Under the pieces are notes generated by a model that was not told the DNA's origin, ran no database searches, and was given only the letters and a program-made list of their open reading frames with translations. From Anthracocystis setariae (taxonomy: Eukaryota; Basidiomycota; Ustilaginomycetes; Ustilaginales; Ustilaginaceae), in the NCBI GenBank assembly GCA_928724745.1, contig CAKMXJ010000015.1, positions 248,001-312,000 of the forward strand: a stretch of DNA of 64,000 nt, in the 5' to 3' direction. Each line of letters begins with the position of its first letter. The stretch's first letter is position 1. The position numbers were made by a program, and so were the translations under genes. This document shows, one piece after another, positions 40,439 to 51,649 of this stretch.

Positions 40439-41340
40439 CTTGACGGATCTCTGTGTGTGGTGAGGGGTTCCTGTAGAGACAGAAGGAAAGAGGTGATGTC
40501 GACGAGCTCACTTGGCTGGGCTCACGCAGCTGCCACGAACAGTGAGCGTCGCTCTAGACACGCATCCCCCAACTCACGCCTGTGTTCTTCCGAAATGCTG
40601 CTGCTGCTGCTGCTGCTGCTGTTTGAATTTGACTCATTCAACTGCCGGCCTGTATTGCTGAATCTCAGGACATCGGCGGAAGCGAACAGTCGTAGCAGTT
40701 GCGCTCCACCGATCTGAAGCACACGCTCCAATTACGACCGCTTACTGAACTTCGGCCGAGCTTTCAGAATTTCACGTGACGGACCGAATTTGGATTTACG
40801 GGGCAGCAGAACCAGTCTCAAATTACTGGAATTCTGCCAAAATGCAGTTTCTAAATGTAAGTCTGCACAGCGCGATGTTGGAACTGCGCTAGGAGATGTA
40901 GGCTGGCTCTGTGATGAGCTGAGCTCGGGAGAGGACACTTTGGAGTTGAATCTGTCAACTGCGAGCCGCCGTTGAGCTGTGACAAGTTCGACCGATCGAG
41001 ACTCGCACTCAAGCCAGCCAACCAGCCAACCAGCCAGAAGCCAGTATGTGGTCGAGCTGAGAGTGCCTTCACCATCGCGCAGCTAGCTCATCGTCGTCTC
41101 TGAACACCAACCACACATACATCAAGGTAAGCATTCACACCTCAACATCAACTCGCGGCTGCATCAACCTCATCGCCAACACACGCCGTTCAACAACCCA
41201 CGCATCCCCATACACACATCGCTGCAAGTTTCAGATTCTAATCTCTTATCCACTTGACGTTTCGACCTCTACCGCATCTCTACCGCGATCACCACCATCC
41301 TCATCTTCAACTTGCACCACCCCCTCGCACAATCGTACAG
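40439..41340. other. shared promoter region of eL38 and uS11
   Basis: 902 bp between divergent ribosomal protein starts. Contains (CTG)8 at 40598-40621 and CCAGCCAA repeats at 41014-41037. The CA/TC-rich 41110-41340 looks like the uS11 leader. No gene seen. Confidence 0.6.
40598..40621. repeat. (CTG)8 trinucleotide repeat
   Basis: Eight CTG units in the divergent ribosomal-protein promoter. Confidence 0.9.
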
Positions 41341-42667
41341 ATGGCTCCCAAGGTCCGTGCTGCTGCTACCAACGAGGTTTCCCTCGGCCCCAACGTTGGT
41401 GAGGGCGAGCTCGTCTTCGGCGTTGCTCAGTAAGTATTCTCCAACAACAAAGCACACAGACATCTTCCAGCACGGAGCAATTGCATCATTGGCATCAATC
41501 AGGATGGAGAATGGAAAGGAAAGCAAGCCGACACTACATGGCATCAGCAGTAGGATTGCAGACGTCAATTGACTCGCGAGACATAGACAGGAAGGCAGCC
41601 ACCGCGGAACAGAAGGGGACTTGCAGCGTGGTTTCTGGGCATCCAAAGGTTTCTTGCAAAGGAAAGGAAAGGAGACAGAGAGCTGGCAACGATCGTCAGG
41701 ACATTTCCTCGGATGTCAATAATGAGACGTTCCCAGGGAAGACGGATCGCGTAAGGAGGCACCATCAGCATGCGGTATGCTAGAACACGGCTCCATGATG
41801 GAAGGGCAATATGCATATTGGAGAAGCTAGGAGTTTAGGATCAGATGACCGGATACATACATGATCATTGCAAAGTGCTGGAAGTGTCAACATCACCAAC
41901 AGAATAAGCATACTTATACTTGGCGCCTTTCTCTCGCATCGTCATCTCAACAGCATCTTCGCCTCGTTCAACGACACCTTCGTTCACGTCACCGATATGT
42001 CCGGCAAGGAAACCGTTGTCCGTGTTACTGGTAAGTTTCAATCGCACACGCCTCTTCATTTGCATTTGCATACCTTTTCCAATTCCGCCACCCATCCTCC
42101 CCGCGACCATCACGACACGAAGATCAACTCCAGACGCTGGGCGACGTACACGCACGTCCCGGATGGAATAAGCTTGCTGAAGAGGAAGCAAAGAAGGACA
42201 GGAACGATACCAGACTTGGAGTTGAAGCCGTTCAAGCGAGGAAATGATTGTACAGTCTTGGTGGTTACAGTACGATGACGGATCGAGTTGGCAAAGGATG
42301 CAAAGCGAAGATTTTACCCTTTCCACAAAGCATCAGCAAACTGACATTTTCACTCCATCACGCTTCCAAACCAAACCTTACAGGTGGTATGAAGGTCAAG
42401 GCTGACCGTGACGAGTCGTCTCCCTACGCTGCCATGTTGGCCGCTCAGGACTGCGCCGTGCGATGCAAGGAGGTCGGCATCACCGCCCTTCACATCAAGC
42501 TGCGTGCCACCGGTGGTACCGGCACCAAGACCCCCGGCCCTGGTGCCCAGGCTGCCCTCCGTGCGCTCGCCCGTGCCGGTATGCGCATTGGCCGCATCGA
42601 GGACGTCACCCCCGTCCCCACCGACTCTACCCGCAGAAAGGGTGGTCGTCGTGGTCGTCGTCTCTGA
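41341..42667 (+). CDS. RPS14: 40S ribosomal protein uS11 (S14), three exons
   Basis: 149 residues; exons 41341-41429, 41954-42030 and 42384-42667, total 450 nt. Introns of 524 and 353 nt with donors GTAAGT and GTAAGT and acceptors AACAG and TACAG. The product reads [18 protein letters not shown], then [18 protein letters not shown] across junction 1, [20 protein letters not shown] across junction 2, and ends in [12 protein letters not shown], the invariant basic uS11 tail. uS11 sits on the platform of the small subunit near the mRNA exit and is needed for late 18S processing. Together the introns are about twice the length of the coding part. No snoRNA could be supported inside them. Confidence 0.97.
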
Positions 42668-43847
42668 TTTGTTTTCTCAGCATCATTGCGGAAAACATGT
42701 CCGTCTGGTTTTTGTCGTCGTCCACTTTTCCTCGTTTCTCCTTTGCTTGCCATCCGGTCTTAAAGGTTGTCTAGCCAAGTCGCAACTCGCGGCTTTGTAT
42801 GCATATCACTAGCACACTTTCACACACACACACATTTATAGCGAAGTTCGTAGCGATGCGCGCTTCGTGAGCGATACAAGCTCGAATTTCCCTCCTCGTC
42901 GGTTTCTCAAGACTGGCACAAAACTACATTTTCTGTTCCCCTTTCGGCTCTGTTGCAATTGGGACAGCAATGAAAACGCATTACAGTATCGTGGTTGATG
43001 TTCCGTTGTGGAATAGCACGAGTGAGAGTGAATTGAAGAGATGGAGAAACGGAGGTTGGGATGAGATCGAATGGAATCGGGTGGAAGCGTCCGATTGATT
43101 GAGGAGGGGGAAGCAAGATTTGCTAAAAAAGAAAGCGTCCGCAGCAACAGCCAATTTCATTCGAAGCTTCACGCAGAGTGTGCAAAAAGGACGCGCAGTT
43201 TCACACTGTCTCTTCTTTCTTCTTGACCATACCATATCGACATTGCTACAATGCACATGAGACCGACATCAACATCATTTCTCTACCTACGTCAAGACTG
43301 TCTCTAGCCTCCACTTGGCTCCATTTTTCACTTTCCATCCCTGCATGTCACTCTTGAGCTGAACCTCCCCTTGACACACACTCTTCTCGCCTCTCCAACA
43401 GAATGCAACTCTCTTTCTTCCCTTTGCTTTCTTGCAAGCTTGCAACCCCCTCTTCGGCAGAGACTGCTCTTTGTGACCTCCCAGTCCGAGGTCCAAATCA
43501 AAGATGTTCGGTTTCATTTCGATGCCCCCTTGCTCCCCTCCCGTTTTAGGGTTGGGAGGAGGGATTGAGAATTGGGGAACACAAACGACACGGCATATCC
43601 GCGCTCCCGTATCAACCCCTCCTCCTTTAACTTCAGTGGAGGAACGGGTTCGTTGGGCATCGCACATCCTCTCTTCCCCTTTCTTGCTCTGTTGCGTGTG
43701 TTGAGTTGTCACGCTGGGTTGGTTCCTGCTGCAATACATCGATTAATTTAACTTTTGGAACATGCCCTTGACTGTGAAAGATCAACCTGAAATCTAGAAG
43801 AGGGGAAGGATAGGTGCGGAGAGAGAGAGGAAGGGGGTGATGCGTTG
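42668..43847. other. intergenic between convergent genes
   Basis: 1.18 kb between the uS11 and EVE-domain stops. CA repeat at about 42822-42835, ttacagtat near 42981. Small frames have no recognisable features. Confidence 0.6.
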
Positions 43848-44726
43848 CTAGACTCCGCTTCGACGACGTGAGGAGCGACGAAGGCCATCGGTACTGATCT
43901 GTGCAGGTGGTGACTTGTCCACTTTGGGCTTCTTGGTGACCGATTCCTTCCGAGCCGACTTGCTGCTACGTGCCTTGCTTCTAGGTACTTCAGTCTCGAC
44001 ATGTTGCACCTTAGCTTCCACTCTTGTCGCCCCCACCTTCTTGTTCGCCTTCGTCGCCGTCGGATTCCACTTGCCCGGCCAATCCTGCCACCCACCATTC
44101 CTACTCAACGCAATCACCGCCTCATACGCCTCGCTCGTAACTGGCTGAACACTCAACCTCCCCCTATTCAGCAACGCCATCTGCCTAATCGCGTCCACCT
44201 GCGCTTCACTCAAATACCCCACCTCCTCCCTCTCCTGCACACTCAACGTGCCCTCCTTTCCCGCCACCTTCTGCAACAACCCCAACGGCACCAACCTCTC
44301 CAACTTCTGCACGAACTCGACATCCACCAACCACCACTTGGGATTCTGCTCATCGCTCTTGGGATCATAATACGCATGGTGCCGATCGAGCGCACTTGGG
44401 TCCGGATAGCTTTGCTTTGAGCAGATGCGCGCGAGACCGGCGATGCCGGGGATCTTGGTGTTGGAGTGGTAGAACAGGACACTGTCGCCGAAGCGCATCT
44501 TGTCTTTCATGATGGTGCGTGCTTCTGGGTTGCGTACGCCGTCCCATGCGGTGGTTTGTGAGCGGGCTAGGTGGTCGATGGAGAATGCGACGTCGTGGCC
44601 GTTTTCGATGCGCGTGTCGGGCTCGGCTTTCATGAGCCAGTGCGAGATTCGAGGCTGGGTAGAAGGGGTGTCATTGTGGTTGGTGGTGGCCGCAGGAGAC
44701 TCGACGGCTTTGCGTTTCGGAGGCAT
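43848..44726 (-). CDS. EVE-domain (PUA-like) protein, THYN1 homologue
   Basis: 292 residues from ATG 44726 ([12 protein letters not shown]); codons upstream in frame begin only with TTG. Residues about 28-215 form an EVE domain: [64 protein letters not shown]. In animals the equivalent is thymocyte nuclear protein 1; EVE domains have an aromatic cage that recognises modified bases, and bacterial relatives read modified DNA. Here the Trp of WDGVRNP and FYHSN motif are intact. The N- and C-termini are basic (PPKRK and [10 protein letters not shown]), fitting nuclear localisation. Length exceeds animal THYN1 (about 225) through the Lys/Arg/Ser-rich tail. Divergent from the Mpv17-family gene, 428 bp apart. 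The target in fungi is unknown. Confidence 0.92.
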   Translation of the reverse strand: MPPKRKAVESPAATTNHNDTPSTQPRISHWLMKAEPDTRIENGHDVAFSIDHLARSQTTAWDGVRNPEARTIMKDKMRFGDSVLFYHSNTKIPGIAGLARICSKQSYPDPSALDRHHAYYDPKSDEQNPKWWLVDVEFVQKLERLVPLGLLQKVAGKEGTLSVQEREEVGYLSEAQVDAIRQMALLNRGRLSVQPVTSEAYEAVIALSRNGGWQDWPGKWNPTATKANKKVGATRVEAKVQHVETEVPRSKARSSKSARKESVTKKPKVDKSPPAQISTDGLRRSSRRRSGV

Positions 44727-45154
44727 CGACGTGGATCGCCTCAAGGAAGTGGATGTTGGCAGCGACGTTGGCACGAAGCGAAGGGAGCGAAGTAGCAACA
44801 ATTCGGCGGTTGAGAGGCGGTGTGGATCGCGGTTTCAGGATGGTTGTGATTCAGCAAAGAGGAAGGGAGGAGGGATGTGGTTGGTCTGAGCGCATAAGAA
44901 GATCGGTGGAAGAAGCGCCAAAAATAAAACAGAGTCATGCCTCCACACGCCAACCACGTCAAAAGCTTAAATCCTTCGCTCCTTTCGAGCATTCAACTCA
45001 ACCCAACCAACGCCCCTCCTCCTCAAACTTCCATCCCATCATCAGATCACATATCCTTCAACTCGCTGTGTATCTTTCACCTCGTACAAACCACTCTCGA
45101 CGCAGATCTACCATCATCATTTCGCACTAACAATCCGAGGACCACACTGAAACC
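44727..45154. other. divergent promoter region, EVE gene / Mpv17-family gene
   Basis: 428 bp; no gene or clear element. CT-rich before the plus-strand ATG. Confidence 0.5.
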
Positions 45155-46045
45155 ATGTCTTATCGGCAAGCCTTCTCCTCGTTCTACGCACGCAACTTTG
45201 AACGGCGTCCTTGGGTCACACTTGCCGTCACCAACGGCATCCTCGGTGTCTTTGCCGACGGCGCCGCTCAAACTCTCGAACGTATCAGTGCGGCACAAAC
45301 ACGTCAGCAAGCCCTTCAAACATCCTCCTTCTCCTCCTCCTCCTCCTCCTCCTCCTCTTCTTCTTCGCCACCCGAGACGCTCACCTCGCTCGCGTCCGAA
45401 GCCAAATCTGGTGGAGACTGGGACTGGAGTCGATCCTGCCGCTTCCTCGCCTTCAACGTCGGCATGGCCCCAATCCTGGCCGAATGGAACCGCTTCCTCG
45501 AATTCCGCTTCCCAATCCGTTCCGCCCCCGCCGTCGCGGGAACCATCGGCAAGGTCAGCTGGAAAGCCGTCGGCTACCGTGTCGGCGCAGACCAACTCCT
45601 GTTCGCGCCTATCGGTCTGGCACTCTTTACAGCCTCCATGGGCGCAATGGAACGACGCAGCTTTGATGGCGTCAAGGCCAAATTCAAAGAAATGTACCTC
45701 CCAGCCCTCCTAGCTAATTGGCAACTATGGCCACTAGTCCAACTCGTGAATTTCAGATACATGCCTCTCAAGTAAGTCAATCACCCCCTCCCCCCAAAAA
45801 AAAAAAACCAGGTTTCGCAGTTCAAGTAGACTCACCCCCTTGGCTCTTTCTCTACGCAAAACAGATACCGTGTACCATTCGTCTCAACCGTCGGCATCCT
45901 CTGGAACATCGGCCTAAGCCTACTCTCGCAATCCACAAGACCCAACCAAGCCGCCAAACTATCCGAAGCCCAAGCCATTCAACTAAGCACCCCCACCACT
46001 ACAAAGCCATCCCCCGGCAGCTTAAATACCCCAGTACATCCCTAA
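45155..46045 (+). CDS. Mpv17/PMP22 family membrane protein, two exons
   Basis: 265 residues; exons 45155-45771 and 45865-46045 (798 nt), donor GTAAGT, acceptor AACAG; the junction gives NFRYMPLKYRVPFVSTVGILWNIGLSLLSQ, the family signature. Start ATG 45155 (MSYRQAFSSFYARNF). Four membrane segments are expected: the N-terminal PWVTLAVTNGILGVFADGAAQ motif, MAPILAEWNRFLE, ADQLLFAPIGLALF, and the WNIGLS helix. Members sit in the mitochondrial inner membrane (Sym1/Mpv17) or peroxisomes (PMP22/PXMP2). Two additions to the usual 180-200 residues are seen: a Ser-rich insert after the first helix ([18 protein letters not shown], encoded by a TCC repeat) and a 35-residue C-terminal tail. Compartment cannot be decided; Sym1-like is plausible. 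Confidence 0.9.
45329..45364 (+). repeat. TCC/TCT codon run encoding polyserine
   Basis: About twelve Ser codons, mostly TCC, inside the Mpv17-family gene; a likely length-variable site. Confidence 0.8.
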
Positions 46046-46151
46046 CAACCATCACATTCTCCATAGCCTAAGGTTGATAGTGTAACGAATTTGATTTCCG
46101 CAACTTGCATCTCTTTAGCCTTGTTTCCCAATATGGTTTGGGAGGGTTGAT

Positions 46152-47498
46152 CTAGTCCCTCTCTGCCTCGCCCTGCATTGCAGCCGCCATGGGTTCATCG
46201 ACTTCCATCGCACTCGACTCATCCGCCTCTGCAAACCCAGCCGAACTACCCCCCCTACTCATCCTCCTCACCTCGGTCATCCCACCTGCCAACTCGAACC
46301 CTTGAACGCTCGGCGGCGCTCGCATACTCGCCAGCGTCTCGGTACTATCCACACTGCCCCTGCGTGATGGCGAAGCAACCGCGTCTGGGATCTCGGACCC
46401 AGACGGCGACAGTGGAGGCGAGTTGGTCCCCGTCGTAGCAGCTGTGCTGCCCGCACGACTGACGTTGTCGAAAGTGACGCTGGAACCTCCGAGACGTGCC
46501 GAGAGACCGGGTGCAAACGCGAGCGGCGTGCTCCCACGCGTCGGCAGCGTGAACGTGGGGATGGTAGTACCACCTACACCCGCCTCGCCACCCATCAGTT
46601 CCCGTTCGCGCATCCTCTGTCGTTCAATATACGCCGCCCTGAGTGCTACTTCTTGATCATCGGCTGTACCCGCACTGGCTGGCCCCCCACCCGTACCCGT
46701 CGAAGACACACTGCCCGCCTCGGACGGTGCGACACTGGCGACGTTCCTGCCCAACGAACTCGGGCCTGGTCCCAGTCGAACCGCCGCCTCCGAAGGCGCA
46801 TAGCCGACGGACAGCGGCGGAGAAGAGCCTCTCGCCGATCCAGCGTACGACGACGATCCAGCCGTAGCGGATGCGTTGCTCGCAGCAATCCCATAGCCAC
46901 CCGTGGTGCTGCGAGATGGCGTGGTCTCAATGTAAGGACTGGCCGGCTCGGACGCTTCCAGGATGCTCGCTTTGGGCGAGGCGGGCGGTTGCACGGCCAC
47001 CGAAAACACCGACGCTTCGCCAGGGCTGTGCGGACGGAACGCGGGTGTTCGGGGGTCAAGCTCAGGTGGTACGCCAGGTACCGGAGCACCGCCCTCGCCA
47101 AAAGCGCCCACGCTGGTGTGACCAGTTTCAAGGCTCTGTGCACCTTCTTCGGCGTCGGAGGAAGTCTGCATGTCTGTGCTGGTGGCATTGGTGTGTGGGT
47201 CGATGGTGCGTCCAGGGAGGCGGATGCCGGGAGCGAGTTGGTCGGCGTTGGGAATGCGTTCGAGATTGTCTGCGGTGAGCGCACGACCCCGACGGTATTC
47301 GGCTACCGGGTCATACGGTTGCGATGGATCGTTTGTGGGAAGCGAAAACTGGACTGCTGAGGAAGAGGAGGCAACGTCGATAGGGTAGTCGCGCTTTTGA
47401 GAAGTCTTGTTGTACTTGCGCGCGGACGAGTCGTCGCGCATAGACTCGTCCGTTGCAATGACGCTGTCCTGAAGCGGTTCCGATGGTGGCAGCGTCAT
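46152..47498 (-). CDS. disordered Ser/Pro/Gly-rich protein, function unknown
   Basis: 448 residues from ATG 47498 (MTLPPSEPLQDSV), the only plausible in-frame ATG before the disordered body. I do not recognise it. The N-terminal 90 residues hold the best-ordered stretch (RDYPIDVASSSSAVQFSL, YDPVAEYRRGRALTADNLER, DQLAPGIRLPGRTI). The middle is Ala/Ser/Gly/Pro-rich. A short charged helix, DDQEVALRAAYIERQRMRERELM, sits near residue 305; the C-terminus has PSRRGSVDS and VRRMSRGGSS, basic-x-Ser sites typical of PKA-type phosphorylation, and ends acidic (MEVDEPMAAAMQGEAERD). No membrane segment. Convergent with the Mpv17-family gene, 106 bp between stops; divergent from BCP1. Long clean frame with biased third positions supports a real gene. 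Confidence 0.72.
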   Translation of the reverse strand: MTLPPSEPLQDSVIATDESMRDDSSARKYNKTSQKRDYPIDVASSSSAVQFSLPTNDPSQPYDPVAEYRRGRALTADNLERIPNADQLAPGIRLPGRTIDPHTNATSTDMQTSSDAEEGAQSLETGHTSVGAFGEGGAPVPGVPPELDPRTPAFRPHSPGEASVFSVAVQPPASPKASILEASEPASPYIETTPSRSTTGGYGIAASNASATAGSSSYAGSARGSSPPLSVGYAPSEAAVRLGPGPSSLGRNVASVAPSEAGSVSSTGTGGGPASAGTADDQEVALRAAYIERQRMRERELMGGEAGVGGTTIPTFTLPTRGSTPLAFAPGLSARLGGSSVTFDNVSRAGSTAATTGTNSPPLSPSGSEIPDAVASPSRRGSVDSTETLASMRAPPSVQGFELAGGMTEVRRMSRGGSSAGFAEADESSAMEVDEPMAAAMQGEAERD

Positions 47499-48249
47499 GT
47501 TTGCGATGCGAACCTTGGACAAGGTTGGGCGCGTGTTGAGATGATTAGGTGGATGGCGTTTCTGTTCTGCGACGTACAAGGTGGAGGCCGACAACCGGGC
47601 GGATTGAGGATGGCAAGTGCGACTGCACGAGCCAAGACTTGTACGTGAAAGTGCTAACGAGCTAAGGAGACAGGAGTGAAGCGAATGGAGCAATGGTGGT
47701 TGGTATGCAAGATGGAGTCGTGAAGATGTGTCGAGATGGAACGCGGTGTGGGCATGAAGCGCAACAACCAACACCAATGCTGCACGCCGATCTCAATCCC
47801 TGAATCGGCGGTCTGTTGCGCACTGACGCACGCCATTCGCAACTGAAATCGGGCGAAATTGAATGTGGCGCTCTGCTCTGTGCGTTTTTTTGTCCGCTCG
47901 CACTCGACTCGGCACGGCGCAGCGCTTCGGTTCAACGTCACAGTGCCCGCTGTCGATGGTATGCAGATGACAACCACTAGTTTGGAATCACCGATGATAG
48001 TCGCTCTTCGGTGAGCCTGGCTACCGCTCGCGACCCATATCTTGCCGCCTGCGCCGAAACACCTGTTATAAGCGGTCTATCATAGTGTTGGTCTCGGTGC
48101 CAAATGAGCCGGCCGAATCAAGCTTATCTCCACATAGCGTCCAACCCGACTTCCGAATTCTTGCCACGGAATTTTTTGTTTTACGCTGTTGTAACGTTCT
48201 TCGTTGCTTCTTGCGACTACTGTACACCGAAACGTCTGATCAACACACA
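47499..48249. other. divergent promoter region, disordered-protein gene / BCP1
   Basis: 751 bp, no supported gene; small frames only. A tactgtac motif lies at about 48219-48226. Confidence 0.55.
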
Positions 48250-49251
48250 ATGCCTATCGATACAAAACGCAAAGCAAAGGACGATGAGCCTCGATCCGAA
48301 GGATCCGACTACGACTCCGATGGATCCGAGGAACCCGACTTTATCAACGTCGACTTCGACTTTCGTGCCCCGGAAGAGATCGACTTCCTCGCCCTCAAGC
48401 GTCTCTTGCAGCAGCTCTTCTACACACACAACACCAAGCTCGATCTTTCCTCCTTAGCTGACCACATCGTCAAAACCTCGACCTCGCAAGGCATCGGCAC
48501 CACCATCAAGGTCGTCGGTGACGAAGACCAGGATCCCTACGCTTTCGTCTCGGCCATCACCCTCTCCTCCGAAAAGGCCGAGGGCTCGGAAGCGGCAAAC
48601 AGCCTTACCAAGTACCTCATCGAAGCGTCCTCCAAACCTTCCAGCAAAACCGTTCACGATCTACTCAAGAGCGCTGCGTCTAGCACCTCTACCAACGCGC
48701 CCGTCATTGCCGTCCTGCACGAGCGCATGGTCAACATGCCACCCCAAGTCGCACCGCCTCTGTACAAGATGCTCCTCGAAGAGATCCGAGCCTCGCTCGC
48801 CTCCACCTCTGCCACGCCTCCCTCGCACTACCTCTTCTTCTCGCGCGTGTTTTCGGCAGACGCGTTCTCGGACGACGAAGCCATGGACGAGGACGACGAT
48901 GACGAGCCGTCCGGTCTGGCAGGCGCACGCAAGCGCAAAGCCAAGCTCGCGCGGCGTGAAGCAAAGAAGGCCGGGGCAAAGAAGGATGCTCCCAAGGCAC
49001 GCGGCATTTCGGATGGTATGGCGTTGAGCGGTGCATCGGCGGATGAGGAGTTGGGCCTCTTCCATCCAGAAGACATTGCCATTTCTAAGGTGGCTAGCCA
49101 TGCGCTTACCTATCGATTCCCTCCACCGCCCGATGCGTTCGACAGCTTTGAGGCGCCTCTGTTCGGTCGAATTGCATTGGTCCCTGCCGCCAAGATCGAG
49201 GCTCTCTTGCAGCAGATCGAGGCGGATTTGTGCGTTCCCATGTCTCAGTAG
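48250..49251 (+). CDS. BCP1: BCP1/BCCIP family nuclear protein
   Basis: 333 residues from ATG 48250 (MPIDTKRKAKDDEP), single exon. Family features: an acidic N-terminus (SDYDSDGSEEPDF), then FINVDFDFRAPEEIDFLALKRLLQQLF, IGTTIKVVGDEDQDPYAFVSAI, LHERMVNMPPQVAPPLYKML, HYLFFSRVF, and FHPEDIAISKVASHALTYRF near the C-terminus. Yeast Bcp1 is a chaperone for ribosomal protein uL14 (Rpl23) and assists nuclear export of Mss4 and ribosomal subunits; the human counterpart is BCCIP. An Asp/Glu run and a following Lys/Arg-rich loop (ARKRKAKLARREAKKAGAKK, about residues 222-242) form a likely nuclear localisation segment. Length is close to the yeast protein (283) plus that loop. Confidence 0.94.
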   Translation: MPIDTKRKAKDDEPRSEGSDYDSDGSEEPDFINVDFDFRAPEEIDFLALKRLLQQLFYTHNTKLDLSSLADHIVKTSTSQGIGTTIKVVGDEDQDPYAFVSAITLSSEKAEGSEAANSLTKYLIEASSKPSSKTVHDLLKSAASSTSTNAPVIAVLHERMVNMPPQVAPPLYKMLLEEIRASLASTSATPPSHYLFFSRVFSADAFSDDEAMDEDDDDEPSGLAGARKRKAKLARREAKKAGAKKDAPKARGISDGMALSGASADEELGLFHPEDIAISKVASHALTYRFPPPPDAFDSFEAPLFGRIALVPAAKIEALLQQIEADLCVPMSQ

Positions 49252-51649
49252 ATAGCAGTTCAGTCTTGAAACGCAATAGATCAATTCAGCCGAGTTCCAT
49301 TCTGCCAAGTGGGATCGGTGGATTGCAAGGTGGTGTCTCTGGTAACGGGGTGTACAGTTCTAGATTTTCAGTGGTACAGCAAGCGTTCATGAAACTCAGT
49401 TGTATCGGCAATTTCATCCCCGATTCGAGATCAATCCGCTTGTTCAACCCACTGCTGTGGAAACGTCGAACTGAGCTGCTCATGCCACCGTAACCCGAGA
49501 TGCGAATGCGGGCGTCCGGATTTTCTCCACCCCTCTTACCAACAGCGCCGGACGACTTGTTATTGCGGACGATACCGTGGGCGATTCATGGGATTCAAGA
49601 AGGGAAAAGCATGCCAAGAACAATGAGCGTGCAGCTTCGCTTGCCACCAGAGTGCGGAGAAGAAGAGGTTGACTACCAGTGTGAGCATTGAATGTTGCGT
49701 GAGTCCAACTCGCACTGCCAGCAAAGGCAACTTGGGAAGACTTTGCTTGCATTGACGCTAACATGTCATCCGAGCTGCATCGCATGCAGTAGCTCGTTTT
49801 GACAGCCCGTCCAATATCAGGCACTGCAACAGTGTAGCACCTACTGTAACTTGCATCTTACACTTCCAAAAGTGCGGCCACCGCGCGCGCGCTCTTATCC
49901 ATTGTGACTGTGCTTCTTAAGAGTCGTCGTTGCGCTCGGAGCCCAGTTGGCCGACTTGGTTGGGCTCGTGTATTGGTCTGCTGCAGCACAAGCCCAAGAG
50001 TGCATCCATCAATGCCTTATCTCTTCAATGCAGGCTTCCACGGCTCTCGCCACCTTGAAAGGGCAGCCATTTCAATTAGAACGCCATTCGAATCTTGACC
50101 GAGTCGGCAGGAGTTAGTCTCTGATTCGGGCGCACAGCACCGTCGGTTGATCTTCTTCCGACAGCTCATGCATCCGATTGACCTCGAGTGGTACAGTCCA
50201 GCAAAGTGTGTCCTGATGGTCTGTTGTTTGCCATTCCCTGTCTCGCCACGAGCCGCTCGCATCAATTTTGATCGCCATCGCGGCGGGCTTGGCAACCGCT
50301 CGCTTCTGCCCAGCTTTGCCAGCATAGCAACAACTTTGCAGTCACGCGTAATGGGCAAACAATGTCTCGATTGGTTGAATTAATGAGTCCGTTTCGAGAG
50401 GCTGACCCGCTGTTCGCCGCCCCTGAACACAGGCTGGTCATGGAAAGGAGCGCACCAAGGGGACCGTGCTGGTTCGGACTTGAGACTAATTCTGTTTTAT
50501 CCTCGTCTTTGAGGAGGTCAGGAAAGCGACCGGAGAGTCAAAGAAGGACAAGCCCATACCTTTGATCCTCGACGTACAAGTAGCGGGTCGCGTCGAATGC
50601 GGATGTCACTGACACAAACAGGTGCGACATCGAGGCCAGTCTAGCTAGGATGTGACAGACAAGATGGCAGCAGTTGTAACAAAGCCAAGCGAGCTTCCAC
50701 TTCCCACGATCCAATCAAGCTTGGTTGATAGCGGAAGCGGCTTCAACCTTAAACCTGAGCGCTAATCAACCGTCTGATACCCGTCAAGCCGCTCAGTTAT
50801 GGCGCAACTCGTCTTCGTCAGCTGCTCGCTGTATTCTGATACAGTCAAGCTTTGTTTCCTTGAGTCTAATTAGCTGCTTCTGTACAGACTATAAGCAGGG
50901 CGAGACACTAGTGTCAATCAGCTCCCACAAAGCACTTTGGATCTCGCCTCGTCTCCCTCATTTGTCGATCCCCTCCTCGGTCCAGTAGTTGAACTCAGAC
51001 AGTCGTCTTTCAATTCGATGATCGTTTATGAGTCTAACGCAAGACAAGTCTTGACAGCTCAGGCTCGTTCCGCTGATAGACGGAACTTCTTCGCAATCGA
51101 GCTCCGCTGCTGATCCTTCCATAGAACGCTCGCTTGGCTCGGAACACCTTCCTCCTTGCCTATGTCTAGAAGCCCTCTGGCTTAAAACAACCTGATGCCA
51201 TATCATTCACGTCAGCAGACCCGGCTCTCTTCAATGCTCCTGGTTGCTTAGTTTCGCGTCCTCGCCAAAGCTCGGAGGTAGACGCTGCGCTTGATCCTCT
51301 TGTCTCAAGCTTCTCCTCTCGAGCGTGCATAACATCCTTAGCGCAATCTTCCAAGTCGAGCATGCCTATGGTGCAATGGCTGCCGGCTTCGGTAAGCTAT
51401 ATATCTGAGCTTCAACGACTTGCCCCAGACCAACTTTCCTTTCCCTATCTTTGTCGCGCTCACTCCTCTCACCCCTCTCTCGCTCCCCCTCTCCTCCCCC
51501 GATCCCTCCCCGTTCCCATTCCCAAAGATACTCCAATAGTTTCGAACACATTCTCTGCTTTCCTGATCCCCTCTTCCTGATTATTCGTCTAGAGGAGTCA
51601 AGCGAAACGTTCGTTTGGAAGTATTTCCCCCAGCCTTGGCTCTTGAAGG
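49252..51649. other. 2.4 kb gene-poor region upstream of the secreted protease
   Basis: No supported protein or RNA gene. Small frames are unrelated to known families. tactgta near 49844 and tacagt near 50195 and 50827. The CT-rich 51410-51640 is probably the protease 5' leader. This is the third-longest gap in the window; it may carry regulatory DNA for the protease. Confidence 0.55.

Noticed and set aside
42270..42345. Possible box C/D snoRNA in uS11 intron 2 (cgatga ... ctga)
   Set aside because: Box C has a mismatch and there is no terminal stem; no conserved guide could be judged.
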